Assembly (NCBI GenBank): GCA_014859465.1
Contig: JACUUF010000017.1
Span: 1-46,216, forward strand
Length of the DNA: 46,216 bases
Source: Methyloprofundus sp.
Lineage (GTDB): Bacteria; Pseudomonadota; Gammaproteobacteria; Methylococcales; Methylomonadaceae
Direction of reading: 5' to 3'
Shown here: piece after piece, positions 1 to 12,719 of the stretch
Position numbering within the stretch: position 1 is the stretch's first letter
Layout of the letters: every line of letters begins with the position of its first letter
The notes under the pieces: model-generated
What the model was told of the DNA's origin: nothing
The model's database searches: none
What the model saw: only the letters and a program-made list of their open reading frames with translations
Translations under genes and position numbers: made by a program

Positions 1-2
1 GC

Positions 3-1331
3 CAAGCGCAAACTTTACAAGAAACGGTACAATACACCTTAAATAATAACCCCCATATTCAAGCTACAAAATCAGAAAGAAATGCAGTCGCGGAACAAAT
101 AGGCCAAGCACGCGCCGGTTATTTACCTAGCGTAGATTTAAGTTTCGGTTATGGCTATGAAAATAGCACTAATCCGACGCTAACAGCTCGAAATCAAAGC
201 CATGTGGAATTAGACCGCAGAGAAGCAAGCATTCAAATCAGACAAATGTTATTTGATGGATTTGCCACGCAAAGCGAAGTAGAAAGGCATACAGCTCGTG
301 CTGACTCTCGCTCTTATACTGTTTTTGGTCAATCAGAAATCATCGCCCTTGAAGCAACAGAGGCCTATTTGAATGTCTTACGGCGCAACGAGCTAGTAAA
401 ATTAGCAGAGGATAACCTTCACTATCACCAATCGACGCATGACCAGATTATCCTACGCGCTAATAGAGGCGTTGGTAAACAAGTGGATGCCGAGCAATCT
501 TCTGGACGACTTAGCTTAGCAGAAGCTAATTATATTTCAGAATCAGGAAATCAGCAGGATGCACAAACAAAATTTTTACGTACCGTTGGTATATTACCTA
601 CAGCACTAGCCACTCCATCAGCACCCGAGAAGTTAATACCAAAATCGCTGGATGATGCAATTGAACAAGCGATTAATAATCACCCGGTCTTAAAGTCAGC
701 GAATGCTGAGATCAACTCCGCTTTTGCCCAATACGAAACCGCCCATTCGCCTTTTTATCCTCGTGTAGATGTGGAGCTCAGTTCAACCTTCAATAACAAC
801 ATGGATGGCATTAAAGGCGAAAATAATGATTTATCCGCAATGATTAGAGTTCGCTATAACCTATTTAACGGTGGAAAAGATCTATATAGGCAGCGTGAAA
901 CAAGCTACCTCATCAACCAATCAAAAGATATTCGAGACAACGCCTACCGACAAGTAGTTGAAAGTATGCGCTTATCTTGGACTGCCTATAAGATCATTTC
1001 TAGTCAACTTGGCTATTTAAAAGGCCATATGGACTCAAGCATAAAAGCTAATATTGCCTATAAAAAACAGTTCAATATTGGCCAGAGAAGCTTACTTGAT
1101 TTGCTCGACTCAGCAAATGAATTGTTTACTGCTAGCGTAGCTTATACCAATGCAAAATACGATATGCACTTTGCACAATATCGACTCCTAGCCAGCATGG
1201 GACAATTAAACGCTTATTTAGGCACTCAATTAGCAAAAGAAACTGAAATTTTATCGGAACCAAGATCAGATGAAATGCCTTGGTATGAAGAAATGACAAA
1301 CAATGAAACGGCACGTTTGAATCTCTTCTAA
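3..1331 (+). CDS. TolC-family outer-membrane efflux/secretion channel (5' partial)
   Basis: The reading frame is open from base 3 to the stop at 1329-1331, giving 442 residues; the start and signal peptide lie before the window. The visible N-terminus (AQTLQETVQYTLNNNP) matches the start of the mature OEP/TolC fold, followed by QARAGYLPSVDLS and a second repeat near DDAIEQAINNHPVLKSANAE. This internal duplication is the hallmark of TolC-like trimeric beta-barrel/alpha-barrel channels. The family forms the outer-membrane exit duct of type I secretion or RND efflux pumps. A vWA lipoprotein follows 40 bases downstream on the same strand, so the channel may serve a surface-adhesin type I system (LapE/AggA-like), but that is inference because the upstream partner genes are not in the window. 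An internal ATG at 204 is not the true start, since homology continues upstream of it. Confidence 0.9.
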   Translation, partial: QAQTLQETVQYTLNNNPHIQATKSERNAVAEQIGQARAGYLPSVDLSFGYGYENSTNPTLTARNQSHVELDRREASIQIRQMLFDGFATQSEVERHTARADSRSYTVFGQSEIIALEATEAYLNVLRRNELVKLAEDNLHYHQSTHDQIILRANRGVGKQVDAEQSSGRLSLAEANYISESGNQQDAQTKFLRTVGILPTALATPSAPEKLIPKSLDDAIEQAINNHPVLKSANAEINSAFAQYETAHSPFYPRVDVELSSTFNNNMDGIKGENNDLSAMIRVRYNLFNGGKDLYRQRETSYLINQSKDIRDNAYRQVVESMRLSWTAYKIISSQLGYLKGHMDSSIKANIAYKKQFNIGQRSLLDLLDSANELFTASVAYTNAKYDMHFAQYRLLASMGQLNAYLGTQLAKETEILSEPRSDEMPWYEEMTNNETARLNLF

Positions 1332-1371
1332 TTATTCATCATTCTAATCAACCGATAACAAGGAATTTTTC

Positions 1372-2241
1372 ATGCTAAATAAAATACTATCTCAGGACAA
1401 AGCTCTTTTAGTTGCATGTTCACTGGTCATTCTTTCTGGCTGCATGCCCAAGCCAACCATATTTCAGCCTTTTTCAGCGCGAGATATTAACAACAAATTT
1501 TCGTCTGGTCTTTTCACGCCGAAAACTGAAAATCTCTACATCATTATTGATAGCTCGGCATCAATGAACAAGCCTTATTTAAGTGGTGGCTACCAAGGTG
1601 AACCAACGCCTTTAGAGCACCCTTCTCGCTTTGACGTTAGCAAAGAAATTTTGCAGCGTTTAGCGCTTACTATTCCTACCTTTGAATTAAATACTGCCAT
1701 TAGAACCTTTGGCTATGGCAGCTGCAATAATTGGTATTCAACAGTGCAACACAGAAGCCTACAAGCTTTTGACCATGAGCAATTCATCAAAGCGGTAGAT
1801 ACCCTTCCTTGCGCCTCTGGGGGATCGCCTTTTACTGCGGCCATAGAACAGACCAAAAAAGATTTACAAACAATTCCTGAGAGCGAACAAATAAGCGTGC
1901 TAATTTTAAGTGATGGCGAGCACCTGAGCTTTAATACTGAGGACTTAATTAAACAGCTAAAGACAACGAGAGGCAATAAACTCTGTGTAGATACCATCTG
2001 GCTAGGCAAGGAAGGCTCTAGCAGTCAGGCTGAATTAGCTTCTTTGGCACAATATTCTGGTTGCGGACAGGCATTCACAGCCAAAAAAGTTGCCTCACCA
2101 AAAAATATGGCTATCTTTGTCAGAAAAACTTTAATGAATACCGTTGAAGCAAACGACATCTCCGACTCATTAAAGAACTGCATCAAAACTAATCAAGATG
2201 AATATATAGATTTAGCTTTATGCTCCGACGCGGTGCAATAA
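1372..2241 (+). CDS. von Willebrand factor A domain lipoprotein
   Basis: This is a 289-residue protein with a lipoprotein signal: hydrophobic residues 11-22, then lipobox LSGC with the lipidated Cys at 24. A vWA domain starts near residue 54. The metal-site motif D60-S-S-A-S64 is intact, and a conserved Thr (GGSPFTAA) and Asp (ILSDGEH) complete a plausible MIDAS. The remaining Cys residues (CNNW, LPCAS, KLCVD, SGCGQ, KNCIK, LCSD) suggest disulfides in the periplasm. The start is set by AAGGA at 1360-1364, 7 bases before ATG. It sits 40 bases after the tolC-like gene, probably in one transcript. vWA lipoproteins mediate metal-dependent protein binding at the envelope, and a role near a secretion channel is reasonable but not shown. 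No C-terminal OmpA-type peptidoglycan-binding domain is visible. Confidence 0.8.
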   Translation: MLNKILSQDKALLVACSLVILSGCMPKPTIFQPFSARDINNKFSSGLFTPKTENLYIIIDSSASMNKPYLSGGYQGEPTPLEHPSRFDVSKEILQRLALTIPTFELNTAIRTFGYGSCNNWYSTVQHRSLQAFDHEQFIKAVDTLPCASGGSPFTAAIEQTKKDLQTIPESEQISVLILSDGEHLSFNTEDLIKQLKTTRGNKLCVDTIWLGKEGSSSQAELASLAQYSGCGQAFTAKKVASPKNMAIFVRKTLMNTVEANDISDSLKNCIKTNQDEYIDLALCSDAVQ

Positions 2242-2310
2242 TAAATCTTTGTAAATCAGCAAAACGTCTATACTTTTAGTTCGCCGCCGCCTTAACTAGA
2301 AAGTCATTCA

Positions 2311-2344
2311 AAAAAATCAAGTGTATTGCCAACAACACTTGATT
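2311..2344 (-). terminator. Rho-independent terminator after glmS
   Basis: A perfect 10-bp stem is formed by AATCAAGTGT (2315-2324) and ACACTTGATT (2335-2344) with a 10-base loop. Read on the minus strand it ends in a T run (complement of A 2311-2316), as expected for ending the glmU-glmS transcript. Read on the plus strand the T run is poor, so it terminates the lipoprotein transcript only weakly, if at all. Confidence 0.8.
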
Positions 2345-2358
2345 TGTACACCTCAAAA

Positions 2359-4188
2359 CTATTCAACCGTCACTGATTTTGCAAGGTTACGAGGTTGATC
2401 CACATCCGTACCTTTCAATATCGCTACATGGTAGGCAAGCAATTGCAACGGAATGATATAAACAATCGGCGCTATCAAGTTATTCACTTTAGGTATGCGA
2501 ACAATCTGTACATTCTCATCTTCTTCAGTCACGATTGATTCATCAAGAAAAACAATCAATTGACCACCGCGAGCACTGACCTCTTGAATATTGGATTTTA
2601 ATTTTTCCAACAAACCATTGTTAGGCGCTACTGTAACTACCGGCATTTCTGCATCAATTAATGCCAAAGGGCCATGCTTTAATTCGCCTGCAGGATAGGC
2701 CTCGGCATGAATATAAGAAATTTCTTTCAACTTTAATGCACCTTCCATTGCTATCGGATAATGCGTACCCCGACCCAAAAATAAAGCATGATGCTTTTCG
2801 GCAAATTGCTCCGATAATACTTTTACTTCGGCATCAATTTGCAATACATCTTCAATAATTCGTGGCAACTTAAATAATTCAGCGGTTATCTCCGCCTCAG
2901 TTTCGGCGCTTAATGAAAAACGTCTGCCCACAGCAACAACCAATAGCATTAAAGCCACTAATTGCGTGGTAAATGCTTTAGTCGATGCCACTCCAATTTC
3001 AGCACCTGCACGCGTCATTAAAATAAGATCAGACTCTCTCACTAAAGAACTTTCTGGGACATTACAAATCGCTAGTGAATATCTAGCTCCCAAGCGTTTT
3101 GCCTCCAATAAAGCGGCCAAGGTATCCGCTGTTTCACCTGATTGTGAAATAGTGACAATTAAGGTATCTTCCGATAAAACCGGTTCACGATAACGAAACT
3201 CGCTAGCCACTTCTATATTACAAGGTACTCGTGCTAATTTTTCAAACCAATATTTGGCCACTAAACCCGAGTGATAACTAGTGCCGCAAGCTAAAATTTG
3301 CACCGATTTAATTTTATCAAACACGTCTGCCGCATTATGTCCAAACGCACTATCTTGCAATTTATTACTTATAAATCGCCCTTCAAGCGTTTCTGCAATG
3401 GCATTAGGTTGTTCGTAAATTTCTTTAAGCATGTAGTGGCGATATTCACCTTTATCAACCGCATCTGCTTTTAAACTACTTTCTTTAATCGGGCGCTCGA
3501 CAATGTGGTTATCTTTATCATAAATAACTAAACTATCAATTTTCAGCTCGGCAATATCACCTTCCTCTAAAAAGATAAAACGCTGCGTTACAGGCAAAAG
3601 CGCGGCAACATCTGAAGCAATAAAATACTCCCCAAAACCAACACCGATAACTAAAGGACTACCTTTCCGGCAAGTAATTAAAGTATTTTCATCGTCTTTA
3701 CTGATAACCCCTAAAGCATAAGCGCCTTCTAAATGCTTAATGGTATTTTTTACTGCTTGCAATAAACTACCTGCATTCTCAAGCTCATGATAAATCTGGT
3801 GCGCAATTACTTCAGTATCTGTTTCAGAAGTAAAAGTGTACCCTTGTGTTTTTTGTGCTTCGCGCAAAGCCTGATGATTTTCAATAATACCATTATGTAC
3901 GATAGCCACTTTATTATTACAAATATGCGGATGCGCATTTTGTCGGCTCGGCTTTCCGTGTGTCGCCCAACGCGTATGCGCTATACCTATATTACCTGAA
4001 AAAGGCTCGGCATTAATTAACTCTTCAAGGCCTTTGACTTTGCCTATTTCTCTTTGTCGATAAATTTCACCATTAGTGACCACGGCTAATCCCGCAGAGT
4101 CATAACCGCGATATTCCAGCCGCTTTAGTCCTTCTATTAAAATGGGGACAACATTTCTTTGCGCAATTCCACCGACGATACCACACAT
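2359..4188 (-). CDS. glmS: Glutamine--fructose-6-phosphate aminotransferase (isomerizing)
   Basis: This 609-residue enzyme makes glucosamine-6-phosphate from fructose-6-phosphate and glutamine, the committed step to UDP-GlcNAc for peptidoglycan, LPS and other glycans. The class II glutaminase domain begins MCGIVGG, so Cys2 becomes the N-terminal nucleophile; RGYDSAG and HTRWATHG motifs follow. Two SIS sugar-isomerase domains fill the second half (ACGTSYHSG, SQSGETADT, RAGAEIGVASTKAFTTQ, GRGTHYPIAMEGALKLKEISYIHAEAYPAGELKHGP), and it ends with the canonical LAKSVTVE. Its start lies 1 base past the glmU stop. Its ribosome site GGAGC (4195-4199 region) is inside the end of glmU, so the two are translationally linked. 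There is no room for a glmS ribozyme, as expected outside Firmicutes. Confidence 0.98.
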   Translation of the reverse strand: MCGIVGGIAQRNVVPILIEGLKRLEYRGYDSAGLAVVTNGEIYRQREIGKVKGLEELINAEPFSGNIGIAHTRWATHGKPSRQNAHPHICNNKVAIVHNGIIENHQALREAQKTQGYTFTSETDTEVIAHQIYHELENAGSLLQAVKNTIKHLEGAYALGVISKDDENTLITCRKGSPLVIGVGFGEYFIASDVAALLPVTQRFIFLEEGDIAELKIDSLVIYDKDNHIVERPIKESSLKADAVDKGEYRHYMLKEIYEQPNAIAETLEGRFISNKLQDSAFGHNAADVFDKIKSVQILACGTSYHSGLVAKYWFEKLARVPCNIEVASEFRYREPVLSEDTLIVTISQSGETADTLAALLEAKRLGARYSLAICNVPESSLVRESDLILMTRAGAEIGVASTKAFTTQLVALMLLVVAVGRRFSLSAETEAEITAELFKLPRIIEDVLQIDAEVKVLSEQFAEKHHALFLGRGTHYPIAMEGALKLKEISYIHAEAYPAGELKHGPLALIDAEMPVVTVAPNNGLLEKLKSNIQEVSARGGQLIVFLDESIVTEEDENVQIVRIPKVNNLIAPIVYIIPLQLLAYHVAILKGTDVDQPRNLAKSVTVE

Positions 4189-4189
4189 A

Positions 4190-5560
4190 TTATTGCTCCT
4201 TTTTTACTGGGCGTTGCCAGCCTTGTATACTAATTTGTTTTGCTCTAGATAAACTTAATTGTTCATCAGGCGTATCTTTGGTGATGGTAGACCCGGCACC
4301 AATAGTGGCATTTTTACCCACCGTTACCGGTGCAATTAGCTGAGTATCTGAACCGATAAAAGCACCGTCCTTTATAATAGTGCGAAATTTATTTACGCCG
4401 TCATAATTACAGGTAATGGTGCCGGCACCAATATTTACACCGCTGCCGATGGTAGCATCACCAATATAACTTAAATGATTAATTTTACTTCCTTTAGCAA
4501 CAGTCGATTTTTTTATTTCAACAAAATTACCAATATGTACGTGCTCAGCTAAATCCGCTTGTGGGCGTAATCTGGCAAAAGGACCTACTTTACTTCCCGC
4601 ACCGACCACTGCATTGTCAATAATACAATTGGCAAGGATCTGCACATTATCAGCAATAACAGAATTATTAATGATGGTATTAGCACCAATGGTGACATTA
4701 TTACCTATCCTATTACTCCCTTCAAAAATAACATTAATATCAACTGAAATATCTTGGCCTAAAGATATAAAGGTTCCTCGACAATCAATTCTTGCGGGGT
4801 CAGCCAAAGTTACACCCACTTCCATCAATTTATCTGCTTGAGCTAATTGATACACTCTTTCTAGGTGACTTAACTGCTTACGATTATTAACCCCAAGCAC
4901 TTCATCTGGATGTTCAGCCTGACTTGTTTTAATAGTTATACCTTCATTAACCGCCATTTCAATAACATCAGTCAGGTAGAACTCTTGTTGAGCGTTACTG
5001 TTATCTAAGCGTGCAATCCAGTTTTTTAACTTGTTACCTTTTACCGCAAGAATTCCGGTATTAACTTCTTTAATCAGTTGCTCTTGCTCCGTTGCATCTT
5101 TATGCTCCGTAATTTTTGCAACATAACCTTGTGAATTTCTAACAATGCGCCCATAACCTGTAGGGTCATTTAAGTTAACAGTTAATAATGCCAATGATTG
5201 CTCGCTAACATTGGCCAATAAGCGATCAATCGACTGTTTAGTTAATAAAGGCACATCACCATACAAAATCAGCACTATGTCGTCATTATTAATCAAGCCA
5301 TCTGCCTGTAAGACCGCATGCCCAGTACCTAATTGCTCTTTTTGCTCTATCCATTGTACGTCAAGGCCAGATAAGGTCTGCTTAACTAACTCGCCACCAT
5401 GACCGTAAATAACGATAATTTCATTACCAATGATCAATTGACTTGTATCATAAACATGCTGCAATAAACTACGCTTTGCAATTTCATGTAAAACTTTTGG
5501 ACGAGCCGAACGCATGCGTGTGCCTTGTCCAGCCGCTAAGATAAGCGTTTTCAAAGTCAT
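4190..5560 (-). CDS. glmU: Bifunctional GlmU: GlcN-1-P acetyltransferase / GlcNAc-1-P uridyltransferase
   Basis: This 456-residue protein acetylates glucosamine-1-phosphate and then couples the product to UTP, giving UDP-GlcNAc. The N-terminal nucleotidyltransferase motif LILAAGQGTRMRSARPKVLH (residues 5-24) and LYGDVPLL are intact. The C-terminal half is a left-handed beta-helix of hexapeptide repeats (for example IGNNVTIGANTIINNSVI) containing INHLSYIGDATIG, whose His is the family's acetyltransfer base. Length and domain order match E. coli GlmU (456 residues). A ribosome site AAGGAATT lies about 7 bases before the ATG. The roughly 140 AT-rich bases upstream, to the atp terminator, should hold the glmUS promoter; I do not see an unambiguous one. 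It is co-transcribed with glmS. Confidence 0.98.
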   Translation of the reverse strand: MTLKTLILAAGQGTRMRSARPKVLHEIAKRSLLQHVYDTSQLIIGNEIIVIYGHGGELVKQTLSGLDVQWIEQKEQLGTGHAVLQADGLINNDDIVLILYGDVPLLTKQSIDRLLANVSEQSLALLTVNLNDPTGYGRIVRNSQGYVAKITEHKDATEQEQLIKEVNTGILAVKGNKLKNWIARLDNSNAQQEFYLTDVIEMAVNEGITIKTSQAEHPDEVLGVNNRKQLSHLERVYQLAQADKLMEVGVTLADPARIDCRGTFISLGQDISVDINVIFEGSNRIGNNVTIGANTIINNSVIADNVQILANCIIDNAVVGAGSKVGPFARLRPQADLAEHVHIGNFVEIKKSTVAKGSKINHLSYIGDATIGSGVNIGAGTITCNYDGVNKFRTIIKDGAFIGSDTQLIAPVTVGKNATIGAGSTITKDTPDEQLSLSRAKQISIQGWQRPVKKEQ

Positions 5561-5704
5561 GTAAATAATTCCTTAAGTTATCGGAGGGGGATTCTTTTCA
5601 AATTATAGCAAGCATTGTTTAGTAATAAAGCAATAGCAAAAAATCTTCAATAAAGAACATTTTTCACTAAAATAATTGCGTTAATTATTTTTAATCTTTT
5701 AAAC

Positions 5705-5743
5705 AAAAAAAGCCCGATAACGAAATGGCTATCGGGCTTTTTT
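5705..5743 (-). terminator. Rho-independent terminator of the atp operon
   Basis: The stem AGCCCGATA (5711-5719) / TATCGGGCT (5730-5738) is flanked by an A run at 5705-5710 and a T run at 5739-5743. It lies 18 bases past the atpC stop on the minus strand, where the U tract comes from the A run. It cleanly separates the atp operon from glmUS. Confidence 0.92.
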
Positions 5744-5760
5744 ATTCAACGACTATAAAC

Positions 5761-6183
5761 CTAGTGGCCTCGTTTTTTGAGTCTATCTAAGGTTCTTAAT
5801 TGCATCATAGCTTGAGCTAACTGAGATTGAGCTGTTGCATAATCAATCTTACCAGACTTATCATTTAACGCTTCTTCTGCGGCTGCTTTCGCTTGTAAAG
5901 CGGCTGCTTCATCAATATCTTTTGCTCTAATGGCTGTATCAGCGAGCACCGTCACTAAATGTGGTTGCACCTCTAATAACCCACCGGAAACATAAAACGC
6001 CTGAGATTGTTTTTCGCTTATTTTTACGCGAACTTCACCCGGGTTTAGCTTTGATATTAATGGCGCATGACGCGGTGTAATACCTACTTCGCCAAGTTCA
6101 GCAGGAGCAAAAATCATTTCAGCCATTCCTGAAAAAATCTCCTGTTCTGCACTTACGATATCTACATGTACTGTCATAGTCAT
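5761..6183 (-). CDS. atpC: ATP synthase F1 subunit epsilon
   Basis: This 140-residue protein belongs to the central stalk of F1 and can inhibit ATP hydrolysis through its C-terminal helices. The N-terminal beta-sandwich is recognisable (VHVDIVSAEQEIFSG, LGEVGITPRHAPLISKLNPGEVRV, FYVSGGLLEVQPHLVTVLADTA). The helical hairpin near residues 90-138 ends QLRTLDRLKKRGH. The first of two nearby Met codons (MTMTV) was chosen because it matches the usual length of about 139-142. It is the last gene of the operon and is followed directly by the terminator at 5705-5743. Confidence 0.97.
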   Translation of the reverse strand: MTMTVHVDIVSAEQEIFSGMAEMIFAPAELGEVGITPRHAPLISKLNPGEVRVKISEKQSQAFYVSGGLLEVQPHLVTVLADTAIRAKDIDEAAALQAKAAAEEALNDKSGKIDYATAQSQLAQAMMQLRTLDRLKKRGH

Positions 6184-6206
6184 AATATTACCTATAAGTT
6201 AACAAC

Positions 6207-7595
<1,389 letters not shown>

Positions 7596-7622
7596 TTAAT
7601 TACTTAAATTGTTCTACAAGAC

Positions 7623-8489
7623 CTAAACAGCTGCGGCACCGGCAACAATTTCTGAAATTTCCTGCGTAATAGCGGCTTGTCTTGCTTTGTTATAAACAAG
7701 CTGCAACTCACCAATAAGGTTGCCAGCATTATCTGAAGCACTTTTCATCGCAACCATTCTAGCTGATTGCTCGCAGGCATTATTTTCTACTAAACCTTGA
7801 TAAACAATTGATTCTATATAGCGGGTTAGTAAATTATCTAAAACTTCTTTAGCATCAGGCTCATATAAATAATCCCAATGCTTTTTCAGTCCATCATTTT
7901 CAAGTTCACTCGCTACAACAGGAATTAACTGCTCTATAGTAGGCGCTTGAGTCATAGTGTTTACAAATTGATTATACATAACATGTAGCTCATCAATCGT
8001 ACCCGCATAATATGCATCTAGCATGATTTTAATAATACCCACGACATCATTAAGATGCGGCGTATCGCCTAGCTTAGAAATCTGTCCAACTTTGTTTATC
8101 TTTAAACTACCAAAAAAGCTCGCGCCTTTGCCTCCGATAGTACAAACATCAACATCAATATTATTGTTGTCCCACTGAGTGAGTTGCTTAAGCGTTTTTC
8201 TGAATAAATTTGAATTCAGACCTCCACATAAACCTCTATCAGAACTAACCACAATAATACCCACTCGCTTCACTTCACGCTGAACAAGAAAAGGATGTTT
8301 GTACTCAGGATTAGCATGAGCTAGATGCTTAATGATCTGGCTAATCTTTTTTGAGTAGGGACGCGTAGCATTCATTCTGTCTTTTGTTTTACGCATTTTA
8401 CTCGCAGCAACCATTTCCATGGCCCGAGTGATTTTTTGAGTGTTTTTAATACTCGCAATCTGGGTGCGTATTTCTTTACCAACAGCCAT
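7623..8489 (-). CDS. atpG: ATP synthase F1 subunit gamma
   Basis: This 288-residue protein is the rotating central shaft of F1. The N-terminal helix [20 protein letters not shown] and the C-terminal helix ending [18 protein letters not shown] form the coiled coil inside the alpha3beta3 ring. The family signature is near the end ([20 protein letters not shown]). The Rossmann-like middle contains [17 protein letters not shown]. Length equals that of E. coli AtpG (287). It sits 12 bases downstream of atpA. Confidence 0.97.
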   Translation of the reverse strand: MAVGKEIRTQIASIKNTQKITRAMEMVAASKMRKTKDRMNATRPYSKKISQIIKHLAHANPEYKHPFLVQREVKRVGIIVVSSDRGLCGGLNSNLFRKTLKQLTQWDNNNIDVDVCTIGGKGASFFGSLKINKVGQISKLGDTPHLNDVVGIIKIMLDAYYAGTIDELHVMYNQFVNTMTQAPTIEQLIPVVASELENDGLKKHWDYLYEPDAKEVLDNLLTRYIESIVYQGLVENNACEQSARMVAMKSASDNAGNLIGELQLVYNKARQAAITQEISEIVAGAAAV

Positions 8490-8501
8490 TAGAAGCCCCT
8501 T

Positions 8502-10043
8502 TTACCAGCTACTTGTTTTAATGAAAGTCTCTATTGCAGACTGAATACCCTGCTTAATTTCATTACTATAATCGCCTGTATCGTTGATTTGTTTCATCAA
8601 ATCAGCATGCTCAGACTTCATATATGATTGTAAAGCAGCTTCAAAATCAAGTACTTTATTAACTTCTAAATCATCCAGAAAACCTTCGTTCGCTGCATGC
8701 AATGAAACACTCATTTCAGCTACTGACATAGGCGAATATTGATCCTGTTTCATCAGCTCAGTAACGCGTTGTCCACGTTCAATTTGCTTACGTGTGCTTT
8801 CATCCAAATCAGAAGCAAATTGAGCAAAGGCTGCCAATTCACGGTACTGAGCTAAATCAAGACGTGTACCACCACCTAATTTCTTAATGATTTTAGTTTG
8901 TGCTGCACCACCGACTCGCGATACTGACAAACCCGCATTTACCGCCGGACGAATACCTGAATTAAATAAATCCGATTCAAGGAAAATCTGTCCATCAGTA
9001 ATTGAAATAACGTTAGTTGGTACGAAGGCTGATACATCACCACCTTGCGTTTCAATAATTGGCAATGCAGTTAAAGAACCTGTTTTACCTTTTACTTTAC
9101 CGCCCGTTAATTTTTCTACTTCATCGACATTAATTCTAGAAGCTCTTTCTAGTAAACGCGAGTGAATATAGAAAACATCCCCAGGATATGCTTCGCGACC
9201 TGGTGGACGACGTAATAGCAATGACATTTGACGATAAGCCCACGCCTGCTTGGTTAAATCATCATAGATAATCAGAGCATCTTCGCCCTTATCTCTAAAA
9301 TACTCACCCATTGAACACCCTGTATAAGGAGCAATGAATTGCAGTGCAGCAGATTCAGAAGCAGAAGCAACAACAATAATGGTGTGAGCCATTGCGCCGT
9401 GCTCTTCTAATTTGCGTACTACATTCGCAATAGATGAGCGTTTTTGACCGATTGCTACATAAATACATTTAACGCCAGTACCTTTTTGGTTAATAATCGC
9501 ATCAATCGCAATCGCTGTTTTACCTGTTTGGCGGTCACCAATAATCAACTCACGCTGACCACGACCCACTGGAATCATGGCATCAATTGATTTCAAACCT
9601 AATTGTATAGGCTGATCAACTGACTGTCTTGAAATTACACCGGGTGCAATTTTTTCAACAGGAGACATTTCTGTGGTATTGATTTCACCTTTAGCATCGA
9701 TTGGATTACCTAGCGCGTCTACAACACGACCTAGTAATGCTTCACCAACCGGTACTTCTAGAATTTTACCTGTACATTTTACGGTATCGCCTTCTGTAAT
9801 ATGTTTGTATGCACCTAGCATAACAACACCCACAGAATCTCTCTCTAAGTTTAGAGCCATACCAAAAGAGTTACCAGGGAATTCAAGCATTTCCCCTTGC
9901 ATAGCTTGTGACAAACCATGAACTTTTACAATACCGTCAGTTACACTAACAACGGTACCTTCGGTATGCGCTTCGACATTAACGTCAAAATTTTCGATCC
10001 GTTTCTTAATCAGATCACTTATTTCAGATGGTTTTAATTGCAT
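8502..10043 (-). CDS. atpA: ATP synthase F1 subunit alpha
   Basis: This 513-residue protein is the non-catalytic nucleotide-binding subunit of F1. The P-loop GDRQTGKTA is at residues 169-177 (Lys175 as in E. coli). The alpha signature with the arginine finger is intact ([17 protein letters not shown]). The N-terminal segment [19 protein letters not shown] is the delta-binding region, and the length is the same as E. coli AtpA (513). It is 12 bases before atpG and 21 bases after atpH on the minus strand. Confidence 0.98.
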   Translation of the reverse strand: MQLKPSEISDLIKKRIENFDVNVEAHTEGTVVSVTDGIVKVHGLSQAMQGEMLEFPGNSFGMALNLERDSVGVVMLGAYKHITEGDTVKCTGKILEVPVGEALLGRVVDALGNPIDAKGEINTTEMSPVEKIAPGVISRQSVDQPIQLGLKSIDAMIPVGRGQRELIIGDRQTGKTAIAIDAIINQKGTGVKCIYVAIGQKRSSIANVVRKLEEHGAMAHTIIVVASASESAALQFIAPYTGCSMGEYFRDKGEDALIIYDDLTKQAWAYRQMSLLLRRPPGREAYPGDVFYIHSRLLERASRINVDEVEKLTGGKVKGKTGSLTALPIIETQGGDVSAFVPTNVISITDGQIFLESDLFNSGIRPAVNAGLSVSRVGGAAQTKIIKKLGGGTRLDLAQYRELAAFAQFASDLDESTRKQIERGQRVTELMKQDQYSPMSVAEMSVSLHAANEGFLDDLEVNKVLDFEAALQSYMKSEHADLMKQINDTGDYSNEIKQGIQSAIETFIKTSSW

Positions 10044-10064
10044 ATTTTTTCTCAGTCTAAGCTG

Positions 10065-10595
10065 TTAGATCCTTTTAGCTAGTTGTTGAAGTTGGCCACT
10101 AATAGATCCGTCAATTACGCTGTCACCAGCTCTCACTAAAAAGCCACCGATTAAAGAGCTATCGACGCTGGCGTGGATATTAACTTCTTTATTTAGTTTC
10201 ACTTTTAGTGATGATGCAAAACTTTGCTCTTCCGCTTTGGTTAAGGCATAAGCTGTTATAACATCAACATCGACATAACCTTCATCTTCAGCCTTATAGC
10301 TTTCAAATAATTCCGCAATTTGTGGAGCCAAATATAGCCTGCTATTTTCGATCAGTAACTTTAGAAAGTTAAAACTCTCATTTTTTACTTTATCTTGACA
10401 AATATCCTGCATTAGCTGAACCAATCTATCTTGGCTAACTTTAGGATTATTGATAATGGCAGATAAATCTGTATCTTGGATTGCGACCGAAAGAAAAGCT
10501 AAAGCATCAGACCATTCTTGGGAATTGCCTGTTTCTTTTGCCCTTTTAAATGCCGCTTCTGCGTATGGCCTTGCCAAAGTTGCTAATTCACTCAT
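10065..10595 (-). CDS. atpH: ATP synthase F1 subunit delta
   Basis: This 176-residue protein is the peripheral-stalk cap joining alpha to the b dimer. The N-terminal helical domain begins ELATLARPYAEAAFKRAKETG, typical of OSCP/delta. The C-terminal strand region has the family pattern VDSSLIGGFLVRAGDSVIDGSISGQLQQL. Its start codon shares one base with the atpF stop, indicating translational coupling with the b subunit it binds. Confidence 0.96.
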   Translation of the reverse strand: MSELATLARPYAEAAFKRAKETGNSQEWSDALAFLSVAIQDTDLSAIINNPKVSQDRLVQLMQDICQDKVKNESFNFLKLLIENSRLYLAPQIAELFESYKAEDEGYVDVDVITAYALTKAEEQSFASSLKVKLNKEVNIHASVDSSLIGGFLVRAGDSVIDGSISGQLQQLAKRI

Positions 10596-11074
10596 TATGC
10601 TTGACCTAATTGCTCAGATACTTTGCTGATAAGATCTTTGTGCTTAGCTTTATCAATTTCTTGTTTTAAAATCTGTCCAGCTGCTTTTAGCGCTAATGTA
10701 GACACTTCTTTGCGCATAGCTTCTTGCGCTTGCAGCATCTCTTGTTCAATTTGCGCTTTAGCCGCATCAATCATACGTACGCCTTCTTCTTTAGCAGTAC
10801 CTTTTGATTCTTCAACGATTTCATTCGCTCTTTTTTGAGCAAGATTAATAATATCAGCTGATTGTTGTTTCGCTTCTCTAAGAACAGTTGCAGCTTTTTT
10901 TGCTGCCAACTCCATATCATGTTGGCCTTTTTCAGCCGCTGCCAATCCTTCAGCAATTTTTGCTTTACGTTCTTCGATAGCGCCAATTAGTGGTGGCCAA
11001 ATATACTTCATGGTAAACCATACCAGAAGTGTAAACGTTATCATTTGACCGATTAGCGTAGCATTAATACTCAC
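10595..11074 (-). CDS. atpF: ATP synthase Fo subunit b
   Basis: This 159-residue protein is the peripheral-stalk subunit. One N-terminal membrane span covers about residues 5-26 ([20 protein letters not shown]), followed by a long charged, Ala/Glu/Lys-rich coiled coil that reaches F1 and ends in a delta-binding tail. Length is like E. coli AtpF (156). It is translationally coupled to atpH by a one-base overlap and lies 44 bases after atpE. The apparent long ORF in another frame (10771-10986) is only its shadow. Confidence 0.96.
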   Translation of the reverse strand: MSINATLIGQMITFTLLVWFTMKYIWPPLIGAIEERKAKIAEGLAAAEKGQHDMELAAKKAATVLREAKQQSADIINLAQKRANEIVEESKGTAKEEGVRMIDAAKAQIEQEMLQAQEAMRKEVSTLALKAAGQILKQEIDKAKHKDLISKVSEQLGQA

Positions 11075-11118
11075 TAGCCTTCCTCATGTTGCTGTTGTTA
11101 AAATAACTGACGAGCGTC

Positions 11119-11433
<315 letters not shown>

Positions 11434-11445
11434 TTAAAGAAAATC

Positions 11446-12623
<1,178 letters not shown>

Positions 12624-12634
12624 ACAGTGGCAGA

Positions 12635-12663
12635 ATTATATCTTTCAGCACATATTTAAGCAA
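12635..12663 (-). promoter_or_regulatory. Sigma-70 promoter of the atp operon
   Basis: On the minus strand TTGCTT (12658-12663), a 17-base spacer and a perfect TATAAT (12635-12640) lie between parB and atpI. The predicted start is near 12628. It is the best-looking promoter ahead of the atp genes, although it leaves almost no 5' leader before the atpI TTG. Confidence 0.65.
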
Positions 12664-12719
12664 GAATGATTTTATTTTCCTTGCTCTCGCCTCGTGACCC
12701 AAGCGACTTCCTATTAGAT

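Noticed and set aside
4189..4260. glmS ribozyme or regulatory leader before glmS
   Set aside because: Only one base separates glmU and glmS, and the ribosome site is inside glmU; there is no space for a ribozyme, which is in any case a Firmicutes feature.
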